A stretch of DNA of 7,506 bases, taken from assembly GCA_902782895.1 (NCBI GenBank), contig CACZPA010000247.1, forward strand, positions 1-7,506, in the 5' to 3' direction. Shown one piece after another: positions 6,170-7,506 of the stretch (its first letter is position 1; every line of letters begins with the position of its first letter). The notes under the pieces were generated by a model. The model searched no databases. It was not told where the DNA came from and saw nothing but the letters and a program-made list of their open reading frames with translations. The DNA is from an uncultured Eubacteriales bacterium (GTDB lineage: Bacteria; Bacillota; Clostridia; Lachnospirales; Bianqueaceae). The position numbers and the translations under genes were made by a program.

Positions 6170-6943
6170 ATGTCATTTCAGGACAATCCGGGTCAGCAGA
6201 TCTCTTTTGAGGACCGGTATCTGGCGCTGCCCGCTCAGGTGCAGAAGATCGTAGATAAATCCTGGGCCAGAGATTTCGCGGAGATTGTATTCCCCTGCAT
6301 TGACGAGAAGCGTTTCTCCGTGCTGTATGATCTGGGAAAGGGCACATCCAATGCTCCGATCAACGTTACGGTCGGAGGACTGATCTTAAAGGATCAGTTC
6401 GGCTTCAGCGACGCGGATCTGGTCGAGACGATGTACTGTGACATCCGTTTCCAGTACGCGCTGCATACCACGAGCTATAAAGAGCAGCCTGTCAGCGAGA
6501 GAACATTCCAGCGTTTCCGCGAGCGCATCTACGATTATGAACTGCAGACCGGACGGCAGCTTTTTACGGAAGAAATGCAGGCACTGGCTGAGCCGTACGC
6601 GCGGTTCCTGAACCTGCATCCCAATCTCAAGAAGGTTAACAGCTCCCTGATCGCGGAAAATGCCCGCGCGATGTCACGTCTGGAGACGTTGTACAAAGGC
6701 AATGCGGAAGCGGCTAAGCTGCTGAATGCAAACGGGATTCCGGTCCCGAAGACTTTGACGCATTATCTGGAGCCCGGCGACAGCGGCAAGATCACGGCCG
6801 TGCGCGATTCGGAAGCGGCAATGCGCTGCCGTCAGGAGGAGCGTGCCGCGCTCCGTCTGCTGAAGCTCTTAAAGAAAAAGAAGCTGGACGGTTCTTTCCC
6901 GTACCAGCTCCTGTCACAGCTGACAGCAGATCTGTCTGAATAA
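6170..6943 (+). CDS. N-terminal fragment of an IS1182-type transposase (DUF772 region), truncated and probably inactive
   Basis: A 257-residue protein resembling the first half of IS1182/IS5-group transposases of Clostridia. The family hallmarks are clear: the MSFQ-type opening, KSWARDFAEIVFP (29-42), the DUF772 block LILKDQFGFSDADLVETMYCDIRFQYALHTTSYKEQP split over residues 71-107, and SERTFQRFRERIYDYE (109-124). Next comes KKVNSSLIAENARAMSRLE (154-172). Family members known to me usually have a VDS or MDS motif there, the first Asp of the DDE triad, whereas here it is Asn157 (codon AAC 6638-6640). The fragment ends after FPYQLLSQL, where full transposases (around 450-550 residues) continue into the rest of the catalytic domain. 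The following DNA belongs to a convergent gene, so that part is deleted, not frameshifted. No terminal inverted repeats are recognised on either side. The reading frame and RBS are intact, so it is either a recent remnant or a retained DNA-binding derivative; I cannot tell which. Confidence 0.8.
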   Translation: MSFQDNPGQQISFEDRYLALPAQVQKIVDKSWARDFAEIVFPCIDEKRFSVLYDLGKGTSNAPINVTVGGLILKDQFGFSDADLVETMYCDIRFQYALHTTSYKEQPVSERTFQRFRERIYDYELQTGRQLFTEEMQALAEPYARFLNLHPNLKKVNSSLIAENARAMSRLETLYKGNAEAAKLLNANGIPVPKTLTHYLEPGDSGKITAVRDSEAAMRCRQEERAALRLLKLLKKKKLDGSFPYQLLSQLTADLSE

Positions 6944-6956
6944 GTTTTTGGAAATC

Positions 6957-6992
6957 CGGGAGATCCCGGAAGTCCGGCAGTTCCCGGAAATC
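6957..6992 (+). repeat. Two 18-bp palindromic repeat units between convergent genes
   Basis: CGGGAGATCCCGGAAGTC (6957-6974) and CGGCAGTTCCCGGAAATC (6975-6992) match at 15 of 18 positions, and GGAAATC at 6950-6956 looks like the tail of a third copy. Within them CCGGGA-GA-TCCCGG (6956-6969) is an inverted repeat, and TCCGGGA can also pair with the later TCCCGGA. Neither strand has a T tract after the stems, so it is not a standard intrinsic terminator, although it may act as a weak bidirectional stop or mRNA 3' end structure. Confidence 0.65.
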
Positions 6993-7002
6993 TGCTTGAC
7001 AT

Positions 7003-7022
7003 CGGGGATCAGTTAAGCCCCG
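7003..7022 (-). other. Small hairpin over the stop codon of the minus-strand gene
   Basis: CGGGG (7003-7007) and CCCCG (7018-7022) are perfect 5-bp arms around a 10-nt loop that contains the TGA stop of the minus-strand gene (7009-7011). It is short and may be chance; with the adjacent palindromes it could help form the mRNA 3' end. Confidence 0.3.
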
Positions 7023-7506
7023 GAAAACGTATCGTATCGAGAATGCCGAGATCCCATGCGAGGGAGGAAGAAATATACCGCGCGCGGAGATCACGGCTGT
7101 GGAAGAACGCGTCCAGAGCTTCCTGCTTTGTGTAGCCGAGCAGCTCAGGCTCATGCGTCTGCGGGATTTCCAGACGGTCAAGCGCATTCGTAATCAGATC
7201 GGCAGAAGAAGCAACTTCGCCCAGTGTACGCGCGATCAGAGGCCAGTTTTCAATGGCTCTCTGTGAACGCTCACGCTGGGCTTTTTCTGTGTTGCGGCCT
7301 TCCACGTCGGCCTGCTTGATCAAGGCATCCGCCTGATTGCCAAAGGCGCGGCGCATGTCTTTTTCCCATATTGCCGCGTCAAAATGGCGGAATCCCTCGT
7401 CGCAGCTTTCCCGTGTCGGAATCTGAGCAAGCAGCTGCGGGTAGAAAACGAGTCCCATCCGAACGCCGTATGCCGCCTGCAGTCCGTGCAGAGCCGGCCG
7501 ACGGCC
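7009..7506 (-). CDS. AraM/EgsA-type sn-glycerol-1-phosphate dehydrogenase, C-terminal part (5' end beyond window)
   Basis: This family reduces dihydroxyacetone phosphate to sn-glycerol-1-phosphate with NAD(P)H, using a bound metal (Ni or Zn), in the cytoplasm. The frame stays open to the right edge: reading leftward, the segment begins GRRPALHGLQAAYGVRMGL, so the ATG at 7456-7458 is internal and not the start. LHG (His codon 7486-7488) fits the last metal-binding His of iron-alcohol-dehydrogenase-like folds (HGE in glycerol dehydrogenases). The rest is all-helical and ends with ELLGYTKQEALDAFFHSRDLRARYISSSLAWDLGILDTI. This resembles the usual AraM ending, in which a helix with R-RY leads to LGLL. 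Only about 166 residues are visible; the nucleotide-binding half lies outside. Other members of the metal-dependent dehydrogenase superfamily remain possible. The gene is convergent with the transposase fragment. Bacterial G1P supports heptaprenylglyceryl phosphate synthesis or other envelope lipids in some Firmicutes; the role here is unproven. Confidence 0.75.
   Translation of the reverse strand, partial: GRRPALHGLQAAYGVRMGLVFYPQLLAQIPTRESCDEGFRHFDAAIWEKDMRRAFGNQADALIKQADVEGRNTEKAQRERSQRAIENWPLIARTLGEVASSADLITNALDRLEIPQTHEPELLGYTKQEALDAFFHSRDLRARYISSSLAWDLGILDTIRFPGLN

Noticed and set aside
6792..7187. Minus-strand frame with a DFRELP-like peptide repeat
   Set aside because: The peptide repeat only reflects the 18-bp intergenic DNA repeat, and the frame overlaps two real genes out of frame.

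Overview
The window looks like chromosome of a Gram-positive, moderately high G+C Firmicute, most probably a Clostridia-class gut-type anaerobe. The basis is: strong AGGAGG-type ribosome binding sites; textbook sigma-A promoters, each with an extended -10; a rhodanese-less ThiI; a secreted CHAP/SH3/peptidoglycan-binding wall hydrolase; and a transposase fragment of the kind common in Clostridia. This is an inference from protein flavour, not a taxonomic search.

Layout, left to right. (1) Positions 3-1097 hold the 3' part of thiI (tRNA 4-thiouridine synthase). It is cut by the window edge and carries a 9-bp-unit minisatellite coding for Gly-Ala/Thr triplets. (2) A promoter overlapping the end of thiI leads to glnS (1165-2862), a complete glutaminyl-tRNA synthetase starting at TTG. 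(3) A monocistronic tRNA-Thr(GGT) gene follows (2973-3045), with its own promoter and intrinsic terminator. (4) An AT-rich promoter region and a structured leader of about 117 nt precede a 940-residue secreted wall hydrolase (3310-6132). Its order is signal peptide, CHAP, SH3b, SH3b, Ser/Lys/Glu linker, SH3b, linker, and four peptidoglycan-binding repeats. (5) Only 37 bp later, on the same strand and with a strong RBS, lies a 257-residue N-terminal fragment of an IS1182-type transposase (6170-6943). It lacks most of the catalytic region and appears to have Asn at the first DDE position. (6) A short palindromic 18-bp repeat separates it from a convergent gene on the minus strand (7009-7506). 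That gene is the C-terminal part of an AraM/EgsA-type sn-glycerol-1-phosphate dehydrogenase and runs off the right edge.

Functionally, the left half is a translation cluster (tRNA thiolation, tRNA charging, a tRNA). The right half is cell-envelope related (wall hydrolase, possible lipid-precursor dehydrogenase) with a decayed or co-opted transposase between. No clearly new multi-gene defence or mobile system is visible. The items most worth a second look are the truncated transposase with its D-to-N change, the minisatellite inside thiI, the structured leader of the hydrolase gene, and the dyad over the tRNA promoter.
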